DNA of 44,545 nt from Fidelibacterota bacterium (GCA_947470105.1 CANISR010000008.1:1-44545), one strand, 5' to 3'. Positions 19,763 through 28,454 are shown, numbered from the stretch's first letter. Translations and numbers: made by a program. The notes: generated by a model from the letters alone, not told the origin.

Positions 19763-20401
19763 CTACAGCGCCCGAACCGCGACCGCCGCCAGAACAGCGA
19801 TTCCCGACGCCGCGATAATCGCGCCGAAGATCTTGTTGAGGCGCGCGAGGCCGCGGCGCAGGAATCCTTCGCGGATAAATCCGACCGCGCCCACCAGGAC
19901 GATCCACCACACCATGGAGCCGGCGAACACGCCGGCCACCAGCCAGAAGGCGCGGGATGGATCGATCGCGGCGTCGATCACGCCGAAGGCCGCGAACAGG
20001 CCCGCGGCAGCGCCCATGGTGGCAGGATTGGTGATGGCCATGGTGAAAGCCGCTACAACATCCCGGCCCAGGCTCTGCACCCGCACCTCCCCATCGGCGA
20101 AGACGATGGGCGCGCGGTAGGTAAGAACGCCCATCATCACTACAATGAGGCCGCCGAGTGCGCCGATGATGATCTGGTGCGCGGTGACGAAAGTACTCAC
20201 CGCTGTGATGCCGAGGCCCGCGGCGGCGCCGAAGATCATGTCGGCAACGGCGGCGCCGGTGCCTGTTGCCAGGGCCTGCAGGCGGCCTTTGGCAAGGGTG
20301 CGGCGGACACACAGCATGGCGACCGGCCCCATGGGCGCGGCCAAGGCAAAGCCTGCCACCAGCCCGCGGATAAAGGCGACCTGCAAAATTTCGAAGGTCA
20401 T
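19763..20401 (-). CDS. LysE-family amino-acid exporter
   Basis: This inner-membrane protein of 212 residues has about six hydrophobic segments. The N-terminal segment GFALAAPMGPVAMLCVRRTL (18-37) matches the LysE/RhtB hallmark, and ITNPATMGAAAGLF near residue 120 is the second family motif. Members export lysine, homoserine, threonine or other metabolites; the substrate is not decided. The start lacks a visible Shine-Dalgarno and instead has an inverted repeat 7 bp upstream. Confidence 0.88.
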   Translation of the reverse strand: MTFEILQVAFIRGLVAGFALAAPMGPVAMLCVRRTLAKGRLQALATGTGAAVADMIFGAAAGLGITAVSTFVTAHQIIIGALGGLIVVMMGVLTYRAPIVFADGEVRVQSLGRDVVAAFTMAITNPATMGAAAGLFAAFGVIDAAIDPSRAFWLVAGVFAGSMVWWIVLVGAVGFIREGFLRRGLARLNKIFGAIIAASGIAVLAAVAVRAL

Positions 20402-20408
20402 CGCGTGC

Positions 20409-20424
20409 GGCGTCGATTGACGCC
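20409..20424 (-). promoter_or_regulatory. Inverted repeat at the lysE-type start
   Basis: GGCGTC-GATT-GACGCC is a perfect 6-bp inverted repeat ending 7 bp before the LysE ATG. In that mRNA it would fold into a hairpin where the ribosome-binding site should be. As DNA it could be an operator; it also overlaps a TTGACG that may be the -35 of the divergent CoA-lyase gene. Confidence 0.4.
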
Positions 20425-20504
20425 ACGATTTACAAAGTCTTGTATCATCGCGTCAGCCGTACACCGGTTTCGCGGCCGGGAGCAAGCTACGCCGGATGAA
20501 TTGG

Positions 20505-20532
20505 CCCGCTGACCAGGACCCGCTGACCAGGA
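20505..20532 (+). repeat. 14-bp perfect tandem duplication with ribosome-binding site
   Basis: CCCGCTGACCAGGA occurs twice head to tail at 20505-20518 and 20519-20532. The AGGA of the second copy extends into AGGAG and serves as the Shine-Dalgarno of the CoA-ester lyase at 20539. The first copy carries an extra AGGA too far away to be used. Confidence 0.85.
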
Positions 20533-20538
20533 GATGTG

Positions 20539-21417
20539 ATGACACTTTCGCGAGGCCCACGGCCGCGGCGCAGCGCCCTCTATATGCCGGCCTCCAACGC
20601 GCGCGCGCTTGAAAAAGCCAAGACCCTGGCTGCAGACACGGTGATTTTCGATCTGGAAGACGCCGTTGCTCCCGATGCCAAAACGTCCGCACGCGCCGCC
20701 GCCGTCGCCGCAGTGAAAGGCGGCGGCTACGGCGCGCGTGAAATCCTTATCCGCGTCAATGCGCTCGATACCCCATGGGCCGCCGATGATATCGCCGCTG
20801 CCGCCCTGTCCGGGGCCGACGGGATCGTTGTGCCCAAAGTCGGCAGCGCTGATGGCGTGCGCCGGGCGTCGCAACAGCTTGGCGACGCGCGCGCGCCGGA
20901 CGCCTTCTCACTCTGGGCCATGATCGAAACGCCGCGCGGCGTGTTGGCGGTGCAGGATATCGCCGCCGCGGATTCTCGGCTGGCAGGGCTGATTGTCGGT
21001 ACCGCCGATCTCGCCAAGGATCTCCAATGCGCTCATCCCGCCGATCGCTGGCCCATGTTGCAGGCGCTGCAGATGTGCGTACTGGCGGCGCGGGCTTACG
21101 ACTTGGCGGTGTTGGACGGGGTGCATCTTGAGATCGCCGACATGGGCGCCTTCGACGCTGCGTGTCATCAGGGGCGTGCGCTGGGCTTTGACGGCAAGAC
21201 CTTGATCCACCCCAGCCAGATCGCTGGCGCCAATGCCGCTTTTGGACCGAGCGAAGAAGAGCTGGCGCGCGCGCGCCGCATCGTCGCGGCTCACGATGCG
21301 GCGGCGGCCCAAGGGCACGGCGTCACCTTGTTGGACGGGCGCCTGGTGGAAAGCCTGCATGTGAAAGAGGCTGAGCGCCTCTTGGCGCAAGCGGATCTGA
21401 TCGCGGCGCGTGCATAA
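20539..21417 (+). CDS. HpcH/HpaI (CitE-like) CoA-ester lyase
   Basis: The 292-residue protein has the CitE/malyl-CoA lyase fold: RSALYMPASNARALEKA, FDLEDAVAP (37-45), RVN with R72, VVPKV, AMIETPRG with the metal ligand E130, and GKTLIHPSQI near residue 220. Family members cleave or hydrolyse malyl-CoA, beta-methylmalyl-CoA, citramalyl-CoA or citryl groups; the exact substrate is not evident. No citrate lyase alpha or gamma subunit lies nearby, so it is not a citrate lyase complex subunit. ATG at 20539 is preferred over GTG at 20536 because AGGAG is 5 bp before it. A strong terminator follows. Confidence 0.88.
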   Translation: MTLSRGPRPRRSALYMPASNARALEKAKTLAADTVIFDLEDAVAPDAKTSARAAAVAAVKGGGYGAREILIRVNALDTPWAADDIAAAALSGADGIVVPKVGSADGVRRASQQLGDARAPDAFSLWAMIETPRGVLAVQDIAAADSRLAGLIVGTADLAKDLQCAHPADRWPMLQALQMCVLAARAYDLAVLDGVHLEIADMGAFDAACHQGRALGFDGKTLIHPSQIAGANAAFGPSEEELARARRIVAAHDAAAAQGHGVTLLDGRLVESLHVKEAERLLAQADLIAARA

Positions 21418-21421
21418 AGAA

Positions 21422-21450
21422 AAAGCGCCGCGGCGATGCCGCGGCGCTTT
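21422..21450. terminator. Bidirectional terminator
   Basis: AAAGCGCCGCGGC (21422-21434) and GCCGCGGCGCTTT (21438-21450) form a perfect 13-bp stem with a GAT loop, flanked by A-rich sequence on the left and TTT on the right. It sits between the ends of two convergent genes and can serve both. Confidence 0.88.
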
Positions 21451-21472
21451 CCTGCTCATTAGTTAAGATCAG

Positions 21473-22177
21473 CTAGTTCGGAACGCGGACCGTACCCGAA
21501 GCGCTCCCGCTGGCGCTGCCGCGGACCGGGCCGGTCGCAACGCCGGAGGACCCGCCACCGGACGCGCTCGCGCCGCCGCGGTCCACAGACGCATCGCCCG
21601 AGCTCTCGGACGCGCCGTTGAGGGAACCGGTGGACACGCCGCCGGTGGTATTGGTGCTGCCGGCTGCATCCACATCGACGGAATTAGCGGTCCGGCTGGC
21701 TCTTTTCGCCGCGGCGTTCGCCGCGCGATTGGTGGTAGAGCGCGCGCCGGCAACCGCGCCGTCGGCATTCGCCCGGGCGCTACCCGTGGCGTTTACGCTT
21801 GTGTCCACGCCGGTCCGGGCGGAGCCGCGTGCGCTGGCTTGCGCATCGGTGCTGACATCACCGGCCGCATCGACGGCACCTTTGGCTTTGCCGCGGGCGC
21901 GGGTCGTGGCGCGGGTGGTGCCTTCAACTTCGCGGGTGGCATCGAGACGGCCGCTGCCGCGCAGAGAGCCGGTCGCGTCGCCGCCGATGCGGTCATTGCC
22001 CAGGCTGCCGCCAAGACCGCCAGACCCACCGAGGCCACCGCCTAAGCCACCGCTGCTGCCACCCAGGGCGCCGCCGCCGGCTGCACCGCCGCCGAGGATC
22101 TGGGCATTCGCAGGCATAATGGACAAGCCGGCCACAAGCGCGATCACCGAGGTCGCGAGACATACACGTTTAAACAT
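21473..22177 (-). CDS. Secreted Gly/Ala/Ser-rich low-complexity protein
   Basis: The function is not recognised. The 234-residue product starts with a clear signal peptide (MFKRVCLATSVIALVAGL ... PANA before Q). The mature part begins with a Gly-rich block (GGG, GLGG and GGSGG units), continues with an Ala/Arg/Thr/Asp-rich middle and ends with Ser/Gly/Ala repeats. There are no cysteines beyond the signal peptide and no catalytic motif. It is probably disordered and periplasmic or surface-located. AAGGAGG 5 bp before the ATG at 22177 fixes this start over an ATG five codons upstream. The strong ribosome-binding site suggests good expression. Confidence 0.75.
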   Translation of the reverse strand: MFKRVCLATSVIALVAGLSIMPANAQILGGGAAGGGALGGSSGGLGGGLGGSGGLGGSLGNDRIGGDATGSLRGSGRLDATREVEGTTRATTRARGKAKGAVDAAGDVSTDAQASARGSARTGVDTSVNATGSARANADGAVAGARSTTNRAANAAAKRASRTANSVDVDAAGSTNTTGGVSTGSLNGASESSGDASVDRGGASASGGGSSGVATGPVRGSASGSASGTVRVPN

Positions 22178-22499
22178 TCGAGCCTCCTTCATTTTTTGAA
22201 AGGTCGCTGAAACCCGTCAACTACGGGGCAATAAGGCCCCGCGGCGGGCGTTTGTTCCTCCGATGGTTGTCGTGCCCCAGAAAAGTCAGCTTCTGGCGGG
22301 AGGCTTGGGCTATGCGCGAAACGCGGTACAACCCGTTGTGGGCGTTCGTTGACTTACGCCGGACAGGCGATTAGTACTGCCCCCGGTGGGGCCGAAAAGG
22401 GTGCGGGTGGCCCCAAAATACCTTTAAAAAACGACGACTTAGCGCCACACTCGACCTTGACCCCGCGCCCTCTGGATCAGCGTTCCACAGGATATCCCC
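22178..22499. other. Divergent spacer upstream of sdhC
   Basis: This 322-bp spacer has no gene. It contains a hairpin, CGGGGC (22224-22229) with GCCCCG (22236-22241), in the 5' region of the secreted-protein transcript, and a likely sdhC promoter at 22349-22377. The leader between that promoter and sdhC is about 115 nt. No known riboswitch pattern was recognised. Confidence 0.55.
22349..22377 (+). promoter_or_regulatory. Putative sdhCDAB promoter
   Basis: TTGACT (22349-22354) and TAGTAC (22372-22377) are 17 bp apart, with the same -35 hexamer as the secA and ffh candidates. Confidence 0.45.
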
Positions 22500-22892
22500 A
22501 TGGCCAACGCAGCGAAGCCGACCATCCGGCCGCTCTCCCCTCATCTTCAGGTTTACCGCCTGCCTCTAGCGGCAGTCCTGTCCATTACCCACCGCATCAC
22601 TGGGGTTGGATTGACCCTCGGCATGCTGGTGCTCATCTGGTGGCTGACCAGCGCCGCCTACGGTCCGGACGCTTATGACCAGGCCATGACCTATATCGCC
22701 TCGCCCCTCGGCCTCGTGGTCCTGCTCGGCTTCTCGCTGGCGCTGTTCTTCCACCTGTCCAACGGCATTCGCCACCTTCTGTGGGATGCGGGCCGCAATT
22801 TCGAAATCGGCGCCACCAAGCGCGGCAATGTGTTCGTCATCATCAGTACGCTGGTCTTGACCGCCGCCGCCTGGCTCCTGGCGCTGGTGTAG
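22500..22892 (+). CDS. sdhC: Succinate dehydrogenase cytochrome b556 subunit
   Basis: SdhC is one of the two membrane anchors that hold heme b and the quinone site of complex II. The 130-residue protein has RPLSPHLQVYRLPL (10-23), the SITHRITG segment, three hydrophobic helices and HLSNGIRHLLWD (85-96) with a likely heme-ligand histidine. AGGA lies 8 bp before the ATG. First gene of sdhCDAB. Confidence 0.96.
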   Translation: MANAAKPTIRPLSPHLQVYRLPLAAVLSITHRITGVGLTLGMLVLIWWLTSAAYGPDAYDQAMTYIASPLGLVVLLGFSLALFFHLSNGIRHLLWDAGRNFEIGATKRGNVFVIISTLVLTAAAWLLALV

Positions 22893-22901
22893 GGGGCGCA
22901 T

Positions 22902-23300
22902 ATGTTCGCATCGGGCAATCTGCGTTCACCCCTCGGCCGCGCCCGCGGCCTCGGCTCGGCCAAGGAAGGCCTGCATCATTGGTGGGCCCAGCGCCTCACC
23001 TCGCTAGCCCTGATTCCGCTGACGCTGTGGTTCGTGGCCGGCGTGATTCACTTGGCCCTCGGCGGCGAGCCTTACGAGAGCTTCATGGCCTGGATCGCCA
23101 ATCCCTGCACCGCGACCCTGATGATCCTTTTCCTGGGCGTGTCGTTCCATCACGCCCAGCTCGGCGTGCAGGTGGTGCTGGAAGACTATGTGAGCTGCCA
23201 CGCCTGGCGCACCGGTCTGACGATCGTAACCAAGTTCACCTGCTACGGTTTTGCCACGCTCGGCATCGTATCGACCCTGATCTGCTGTTTCGGAGGCTAA
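22902..23300 (+). CDS. sdhD: Succinate dehydrogenase membrane anchor subunit
   Basis: The second membrane anchor of complex II, 132 residues, has LGSAKEGLHHWWAQRLTSLA at residues 17-36, three hydrophobic helices and FHHAQLGVQVVLEDYV (82-97), the conserved heme/quinone region of alphaproteobacterial SdhD. AGGGGG lies just upstream of the ATG, 9 bp after sdhC. Confidence 0.95.
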   Translation: MFASGNLRSPLGRARGLGSAKEGLHHWWAQRLTSLALIPLTLWFVAGVIHLALGGEPYESFMAWIANPCTATLMILFLGVSFHHAQLGVQVVLEDYVSCHAWRTGLTIVTKFTCYGFATLGIVSTLICCFGG

Positions 23301-23306
23301 GCGTCC

Positions 23307-25094
23307 ATGGCCGCATTCAACATCGTTGACCACGAATACGACGTGGTTGTTGTCGGCGCCGGCGGCGCGGGTCTCCGCGCCACCTTCGGCATGGTGCAAC
23401 AGGGCTTCAAGACCGCTTGTATTACGAAAGTGTTCCCGACCCGCAGCCACACCGTCGCGGCGCAGGGCGGGGTTGCGGCCTCGCTCGGCAATATCGGCGA
23501 GGACAATTGGGCCTGGCATATGTACGACACCGTGAAGGGGTCGGACTGGCTCGGCGACCAGGACGCTATCGAATACATGTGCCGCGAGGCCGTGCCGGCG
23601 ATCCGCGAACTCGAGCATTCCGGCGTGCCGTTTTCGCGCACGCCCGAAGGCAAAATCTATCAGCGCCCCTTCGGCGGCCACATGCGTAACTTCGGCGAAG
23701 CGCCGGTGCAGCGCGCCTGCGCTGCCGCCGACCGCACCGGTCACGCTATCCTGCATACGCTTTACCAGCAGAGCCTGAAGTACAAAGCCGAGTTCTTTAT
23801 CGAGTACTTCTCCATCGACCTCATGATGGACCCGGACGGCAGCTGCCGCGGCGTGGTCGCCATCGATATGGCCACCGGCACCATCCATCGCTTTAAAGCT
23901 CATCGCACCGTGATCGCCACCGGCGGCTACGGTCGCGCCTATTTCTCCTGCACGTCGGCCCACACCTGCACCGGCGACGGCAACGCCATGGCGGCCCGTG
24001 CCGGGTTGCCGCTGCAAGACATGGAATTCGTGCAGTTCCACCCCACCGGCGTTTACGGCGCGGGTGTGCTGATCACCGAGGGCTCGCGCGGTGAAGGCGG
24101 CTATCTCACTAACTCCGCCGGCGAACGTTTCATGGAACGCTACGCGCCCACCGCCAAGGACCTGGCGTCACGCGACGTCGTCAGCCGCTCCATGACCATG
24201 GAAATCCGCGAAGGCCGCGGTGTCGGTCCTGAGAAGGATCACATCTTCCTGCATCTCGAGCATCTCGGGCCCGAAGTGCTGCACCAGCGGCTGCCCGGCA
24301 TCACCGAATCTGCCAAAGTCTTCGCCGGCGTCGACGCCACCAAGGCGCCGATCCCCGTTTTGCCGACCGTGCACTACAACATGGGCGGTATTCCCACGAA
24401 CTATATGGGCGAGGTCGTCACCAAGAAGGACGGGAACCCCGACTCAGTGGTGCCCGGACTGATGGCGATCGGCGAAGCGGCCTGCGTTTCGGTGCATGGC
24501 GCCAACCGCCTCGGGGCAAACTCGCTGCTCGATCTGGTGGTGTTCGGCCGTGCCGCGGCGCTGCGGTGCCGCGACACGCTGAAGAAGGGCGAGCCTCACC
24601 GTCCGCTGTCCAAGGACGCGTCGGACATGGCGCTCGCGCGCCTCGAACGCCTGCGCAATGCCAACGGTTCGATGAGCGTGGCGCAGATCCGCAAGAACAT
24701 GCAGCGCACGATGCAGAACGACGCTGCCGTGTTCCGCACCTCCAAGACTCTCAAGGAAGGCATCGGCAAGCTCAGCGAGATCGCGGCCTCCTTAAAGGAC
24801 ATCAAGGTCAGCGACCGTTCGCTGATCTTCAACACCGACCTGATTGAAGCGCTCGAGCTCGAAAACCTGATGACCTGCGCGCTCGCCACCATCCACGGCG
24901 CGGAAGCCCGCCAGGAAAGCCGTGGCGCTCATGCCCACGAAGACTTCCCGAACCGCGACGACGAAAACTGGATGAAGCACACCATCGCCTATGTGGACGA
25001 TAAGTATAAGGTGAAGCTGGATTATCGCCCGGTGCACACCTACACGCTGACCGACGAAGTCAAATACATCGCGCCCAAGGCGCGCGTTTACTAG
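23307..25094 (+). CDS. sdhA: Succinate dehydrogenase flavoprotein subunit
   Basis: SdhA oxidises succinate to fumarate using covalently bound FAD. It has 595 residues, with the FAD motif [11 protein letters not shown] (16-26), H48 in [10 protein letters not shown] as the flavinylation site, the substrate-binding HPTGVYGAG segment, and [14 protein letters not shown] with the catalytic-region arginine. GGAGG precedes the ATG, 6 bp after sdhD. Confidence 0.98.
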   Translation: MAAFNIVDHEYDVVVVGAGGAGLRATFGMVQQGFKTACITKVFPTRSHTVAAQGGVAASLGNIGEDNWAWHMYDTVKGSDWLGDQDAIEYMCREAVPAIRELEHSGVPFSRTPEGKIYQRPFGGHMRNFGEAPVQRACAAADRTGHAILHTLYQQSLKYKAEFFIEYFSIDLMMDPDGSCRGVVAIDMATGTIHRFKAHRTVIATGGYGRAYFSCTSAHTCTGDGNAMAARAGLPLQDMEFVQFHPTGVYGAGVLITEGSRGEGGYLTNSAGERFMERYAPTAKDLASRDVVSRSMTMEIREGRGVGPEKDHIFLHLEHLGPEVLHQRLPGITESAKVFAGVDATKAPIPVLPTVHYNMGGIPTNYMGEVVTKKDGNPDSVVPGLMAIGEAACVSVHGANRLGANSLLDLVVFGRAAALRCRDTLKKGEPHRPLSKDASDMALARLERLRNANGSMSVAQIRKNMQRTMQNDAAVFRTSKTLKEGIGKLSEIAASLKDIKVSDRSLIFNTDLIEALELENLMTCALATIHGAEARQESRGAHAHEDFPNRDDENWMKHTIAYVDDKYKVKLDYRPVHTYTLTDEVKYIAPKARVY

Positions 25095-25105
25095 AGGTCA
25101 CCACC

Positions 25106-25888
25106 ATGGTTGAGTTCTCGCTCCCCAAGAATTCCAAGCCGACCAAAGGCAAGACGCATCCAGCGCCGGCCGGCGCCAAGAACACCAAGCGCTTCCAGGT
25201 CTACCGCTACGATCCGGATACGGGCGCCAATCCGCGCATCGACACGTACGACGTGGACATGGATACCTGCGGCCCCATGGTGCTGGACGGCCTCCTCAAG
25301 ATTAAGGACGAGATGGATTCGACGCTGGCGCTGCGCCGGTCCTGCCGCGAAGGTATCTGCGGTTCATGCTCCATGAATATCGACGGCGGCAACACGCTCG
25401 CCTGCCTCAAGTCCATCGAGGACTGCAAAGGCGACGTGAAGGTCTACCCGCTGCCGCATATGCCGGTGGTTAAGGACCTGGTGCCCGACCTCACCCACGT
25501 CTACGCCCAATACGCCTCCATTGAGCCGTGGCTCAAGAGCGAGACCCTGCCGCCGGCCTCGGGCGAACGCCTGCAGTCGCCGGAGGAGCGTGAGAAGCTC
25601 GACGGCCTGTGGGAATGCATTCTGTGTTTCTGCTGCTCGACCAGCTGCCCGAGCTATTGGTGGAACGGCGACCGCTACCTCGGCCCGGCGATCCTTCTGC
25701 AAGCGGCGCGCTGGATCAACGACAGCCGTGACGAAGCCACCGGCGAACGTCTCGACGAGCTCGAGGATCCGTTCAAGCTGTACCGCTGCCACACCATCAT
25801 GAATTGCACCCAGACCTGCCCCAAGGGTCTGAACCCGGCCAAAGCCATCGCCGACATCAAGACCAAGCTAGTCGAACGCGCGGGTTAA
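25106..25888 (+). CDS. sdhB: Succinate dehydrogenase iron-sulfur subunit
   Basis: SdhB passes electrons from FAD to quinone through three clusters. In its 260 residues, C80, C85, C88 and C100 bind [2Fe-2S]; the ferredoxin-type part has [16 protein letters not shown] and [17 protein letters not shown] for the [4Fe-4S] and [3Fe-4S] clusters. AGAGGT lies upstream of the ATG. It ends 9 bp from a convergent gene, with no evident terminator. Confidence 0.98.
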   Translation: MVEFSLPKNSKPTKGKTHPAPAGAKNTKRFQVYRYDPDTGANPRIDTYDVDMDTCGPMVLDGLLKIKDEMDSTLALRRSCREGICGSCSMNIDGGNTLACLKSIEDCKGDVKVYPLPHMPVVKDLVPDLTHVYAQYASIEPWLKSETLPPASGERLQSPEEREKLDGLWECILCFCCSTSCPSYWWNGDRYLGPAILLQAARWINDSRDEATGERLDELEDPFKLYRCHTIMNCTQTCPKGLNPAKAIADIKTKLVERAG

Positions 25889-25897
25889 GAGCCTGCG

Positions 25898-26989
25898 TTA
25901 GATGCCCGGCGTGACGTTGGACACCGGCGCCTGATGCAGAATGGCCGGGACGGCGGGTGTGGATTCAGGGGCCGTCGGCGCGGCGGCCGCGGTCGCCATG
26001 CGCCGCAGCTCTAATGTAGCCACCGCATGGGACATGGTTCCCGTGGGGCACAATCCAAGAGCGTCCTGAAAGATCGCCGGCGCATTCTTGCCGTCGGTTC
26101 TGATCACCAGCCATTCACCCAGGAACACCATGCCTTCGCAGGCCAGCGATTTATCCTTGGCCATACCGGCGGCTAGGTTGGCGGCCATCTGCGCAGGCGT
26201 GTAGTCCGCCAGCAGAGCGTCGATGCCGACCCAGGCAGGATTGCTCTTGGGCAAGCCTTCAAATTGCTTAAGCGGAATCGCTAGATGGCCGCGCAACTGA
26301 GCCTTCAGCAGCCACACGGAATAGCTGCCTTTGCCGGGAGCCATTTTAGTGGCCTGGGCAAAGTCCTCCGACGCGCCGGCATAGTCTCCGCCGAGGTATT
26401 TGGCATTGGCTCGCCCGATAACGGCTTCGATACCGGGTCTGCGTTCCATAATGGCGTCGAAATCCTCGATGGCGTCATTTATGCGGCCGGCGTAGGTGCG
26501 CAGCACGCCCCGGTGGTGGCGGGTGCCAAGATCATTGGTGTTGAGAGCCACGGCCGCATCCAGATCGGCGAGGGCATCTTGCGGTCGTCCCAGCGCCAAC
26601 AGGATGTCGGCGCGTTCGGAGTGAAGCTGCCGGGCGATGAGGAGTCGATGGGTTTCCGGCAAAGCCGAATTGCGGATCCGCTGACCCAACTCATCCGCGG
26701 TCAGTACCGGCGGGCTCAGGCGCAGGGCTTCGGTGAGGTCTGCCAGCGCTTCCTCGTGCCGGCCCAACTGCCGCAGAGTTACGCCGCGGCGAAGATAGAG
26801 AATATAATCCTTTGGATGCCCGGCGATCTGTCGTGAAAAGGCGCCAACGGCTTCTTCGGATTTGCCTGCCAGGACGAGGGCGTAAGCATTTTCAGTGGGG
26901 CCGTTGCTGGGTGGCTTGTAAAGGGCAAAGCCGGCCAAAATCCCGACCGCCAGCGCCGCTATTCCACATCCGATACGAAGCGAAATCAT
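25898..26989 (-). CDS. Membrane-anchored TPR protein
   Basis: The 363-residue protein has an N-terminal hydrophobic segment (about 6-24: CGIAALAVGILAGFALY) followed by several tetratricopeptide-like repeats, for example AYALVLAGKSEEAVGAFSRQ, YLRRGVTLRQLGRHEEALAD and RADILLALGRPQDALADLDA. TPRs bind partner proteins; the partner is unknown. The ATG at 26989 follows AAAGG; the frame stays open upstream into the lipoprotein gene without a better start. It lies 44 bp after that gene on the same strand, so they are probably one transcript. No family-specific function was recognised. Confidence 0.75.
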   Translation of the reverse strand: MISLRIGCGIAALAVGILAGFALYKPPSNGPTENAYALVLAGKSEEAVGAFSRQIAGHPKDYILYLRRGVTLRQLGRHEEALADLTEALRLSPPVLTADELGQRIRNSALPETHRLLIARQLHSERADILLALGRPQDALADLDAAVALNTNDLGTRHHRGVLRTYAGRINDAIEDFDAIMERRPGIEAVIGRANAKYLGGDYAGASEDFAQATKMAPGKGSYSVWLLKAQLRGHLAIPLKQFEGLPKSNPAWVGIDALLADYTPAQMAANLAAGMAKDKSLACEGMVFLGEWLVIRTDGKNAPAIFQDALGLCPTGTMSHAVATLELRRMATAAAAPTAPESTPAVPAILHQAPVSNVTPGI

Positions 26990-27033
26990 GATCAACCTTT
27001 CTCCCACGCGCTTAAACAACGCGGAAGGAAGGC

Positions 27034-27393
27034 TCAAGGTTTCGCGGTGCAACGGTAGAATGCGCGGGTAGGCGTGAGAAGCGTGCAGCTCCACGGGTCC
27101 TCATGGTCGTAAACGGCCGTTCGCCCGGTTTTAGCGCAGGCGGGCTGGGCCAGGGTCAGGACCTGGTCCCGCGGGGTTTTCGAGGGCGCGAAGCAAATCG
27201 CCACCATGTCGGGGGTAGAGGCGCCCACCGGCTGTACCTGACCGGCCTCGCGGCGGCTGTCCAAATAGGGGGTGCCGCAACCCGCCAGGAGGCCGAGCAC
27301 GGCCCAAACCGCGGCCGCCCGCCCCGCCATCCTTGGGGTTTTCCACAGGGGCGGGGCCGTCCCGTGCGGCATTTTGCCGGCGCTCAGCTTCAT
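27034..27393 (-). CDS. Small putative lipoprotein
   Basis: The 119-residue product has a lipoprotein signal: MAGRAAAVWAVLGLLAGCG, lipobox LAGC with C39, counted from the ATG at 27393. The mature part has four cysteines (C67, C86, C103, C115) and the pieces MVAICFAPSKTPRDQVLTLA and CTLLTPTRAFYRC, which look conserved but match no family I can name. An in-frame ATG at 27330 would give a more usual signal-peptide length; the start is uncertain. It precedes the TPR gene and diverges from the DHH phosphoesterase. Confidence 0.7.
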   Translation of the reverse strand: MKLSAGKMPHGTAPPLWKTPRMAGRAAAVWAVLGLLAGCGTPYLDSRREAGQVQPVGASTPDMVAICFAPSKTPRDQVLTLAQPACAKTGRTAVYDHEDPWSCTLLTPTRAFYRCTAKP

Positions 27394-27435
27394 AAAAATG
27401 CTTTCGTTGATTTTGAACGTCGTGCGGATGGGGCG

Positions 27436-27464
27436 TTGTCTTAACCCACGGTCCTGTTTATCTT
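27436..27464 (+). promoter_or_regulatory. Putative promoter of the DHH phosphoesterase gene
   Basis: TTGTCT (27436-27441) and TATCTT (27459-27464), 17 bp apart, lie about 40 bp upstream of the start codon. Confidence 0.45.
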
Positions 27465-27504
27465 TTCGCCCGGGATGCACCGAGTTTTTAAGGGGGAACC
27501 TGTA

Positions 27505-28434
27505 ATGTCCTCGACTAAATACCGTCTGGTCACGCGCAGCGATTTCGATGGCTTGGTCTGCGCCGCGATTCTGAGGGAGCTGAACCTGATCGATGAGATC
27601 AAGTTCGTGCATCCCAAGGACATGCAGGACGGCGTCATCGAAATCACCAACCGCGACATTACCACCAACCTGCCGTTTGTGGATGGGGTTCACCTGGCTT
27701 TCGACCACCACGAAAGCGAAACCATCCGCGTCGGCAAGAAGGACAACCACATCATCGACGCCAAGGCGCCCTCGGCGGCGCGGGTTGTCTATGACTATTA
27801 CGGCGGCAAGAAAAAGGTGCCGCGCATCAGCGACGAGCTGATGCTGGCGGTCGACAAGGGCGATGCCGCCCAGTTCAACAAGGATGAAGTGCTCAACCCC
27901 AAGGGTTGGGACCTGATGAATTTCATCATGGACGCCCGCACGGGTCTGGGCCGCTTCCGCGAGTTCACCATCTCCAACTACCAGCTGATGATGGAACTCA
28001 TCGACAAATGCGTGCAGATGCCGGTGGAAGACATCCTCATGCTGCCCGACGTGGTCGAGCGCGTGGACCTCTATATGGAGCACGAAGCCAAGGCAAAAGA
28101 GCAGATCAAGAAGTGCACCACGGTCCACAAGAACCTGGTGGTCCTCGATCTGCGCGATGAAGATACCATCTGGGCGTGCAACCGCTTCCTGATCTACGCC
28201 CTGTTTCCGCAGAGCAATATTTCGATCCACGTCATGTGGGGGCTGAAGAAGCAGAACACGGTCTATGCCATCGGCAAGTCGATCTTCGATCGCTCATCCA
28301 AGACCAATGTCGGCGAGCTGTGCCTCAAGTACGGCGGCGGCGGTCACCAGGCGGCCGGCACTTGCCAAGTGCCCAACGACCTGGCCGAGAAGACCCTCAA
28401 GGACCTGATCGAGAAGATCAACAAGGACGGCTAA
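27505..28434 (+). CDS. DHH/DHHA1-family phosphoesterase
   Basis: The 309-residue protein has the metal-binding motifs of the DHH superfamily: TRSDFDGLVCA with D13 and D15, FDHHESE with D67, H68 and H69, and the DHHA1 motif GGGGHQAAGT (277-286). Relatives include exopolyphosphatases, NrnA-type nanoRNases and c-di-AMP phosphodiesterases. The substrate here is open, although similar alphaproteobacterial proteins are often labelled exopolyphosphatase. The ATG at 27505 has GGGGGAA upstream; an ATG ten codons earlier is possible. Monocistronic, between its own promoter and a terminator. Confidence 0.88.
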   Translation: MSSTKYRLVTRSDFDGLVCAAILRELNLIDEIKFVHPKDMQDGVIEITNRDITTNLPFVDGVHLAFDHHESETIRVGKKDNHIIDAKAPSAARVVYDYYGGKKKVPRISDELMLAVDKGDAAQFNKDEVLNPKGWDLMNFIMDARTGLGRFREFTISNYQLMMELIDKCVQMPVEDILMLPDVVERVDLYMEHEAKAKEQIKKCTTVHKNLVVLDLRDEDTIWACNRFLIYALFPQSNISIHVMWGLKKQNTVYAIGKSIFDRSSKTNVGELCLKYGGGGHQAAGTCQVPNDLAEKTLKDLIEKINKDG

Positions 28435-28454
28435 GCAGGCTTAAATGCGTTCTC

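Noticed and set aside
20539-21417. Citrate lyase beta subunit (citE) as a specific call
   Set aside because: No alpha or gamma subunits, no citC, citX or citG nearby; only the broader CoA-ester lyase family is supported.
21618-22199. A 193-codon plus-strand frame rich in Pro, Ala and Arg
   Set aside because: Antisense of the low-complexity secreted protein, which has a signal peptide and strong ribosome-binding site. The openness follows from the repeat composition.
23004-24041. A 345-codon minus-strand frame
   Set aside because: Antisense to sdhD and sdhA, both certain.
27394-28230. Extension of the lipoprotein frame to a start at 28230
   Set aside because: It would run antisense through the DHH phosphoesterase; only the part from 27393 has a lipoprotein signal.
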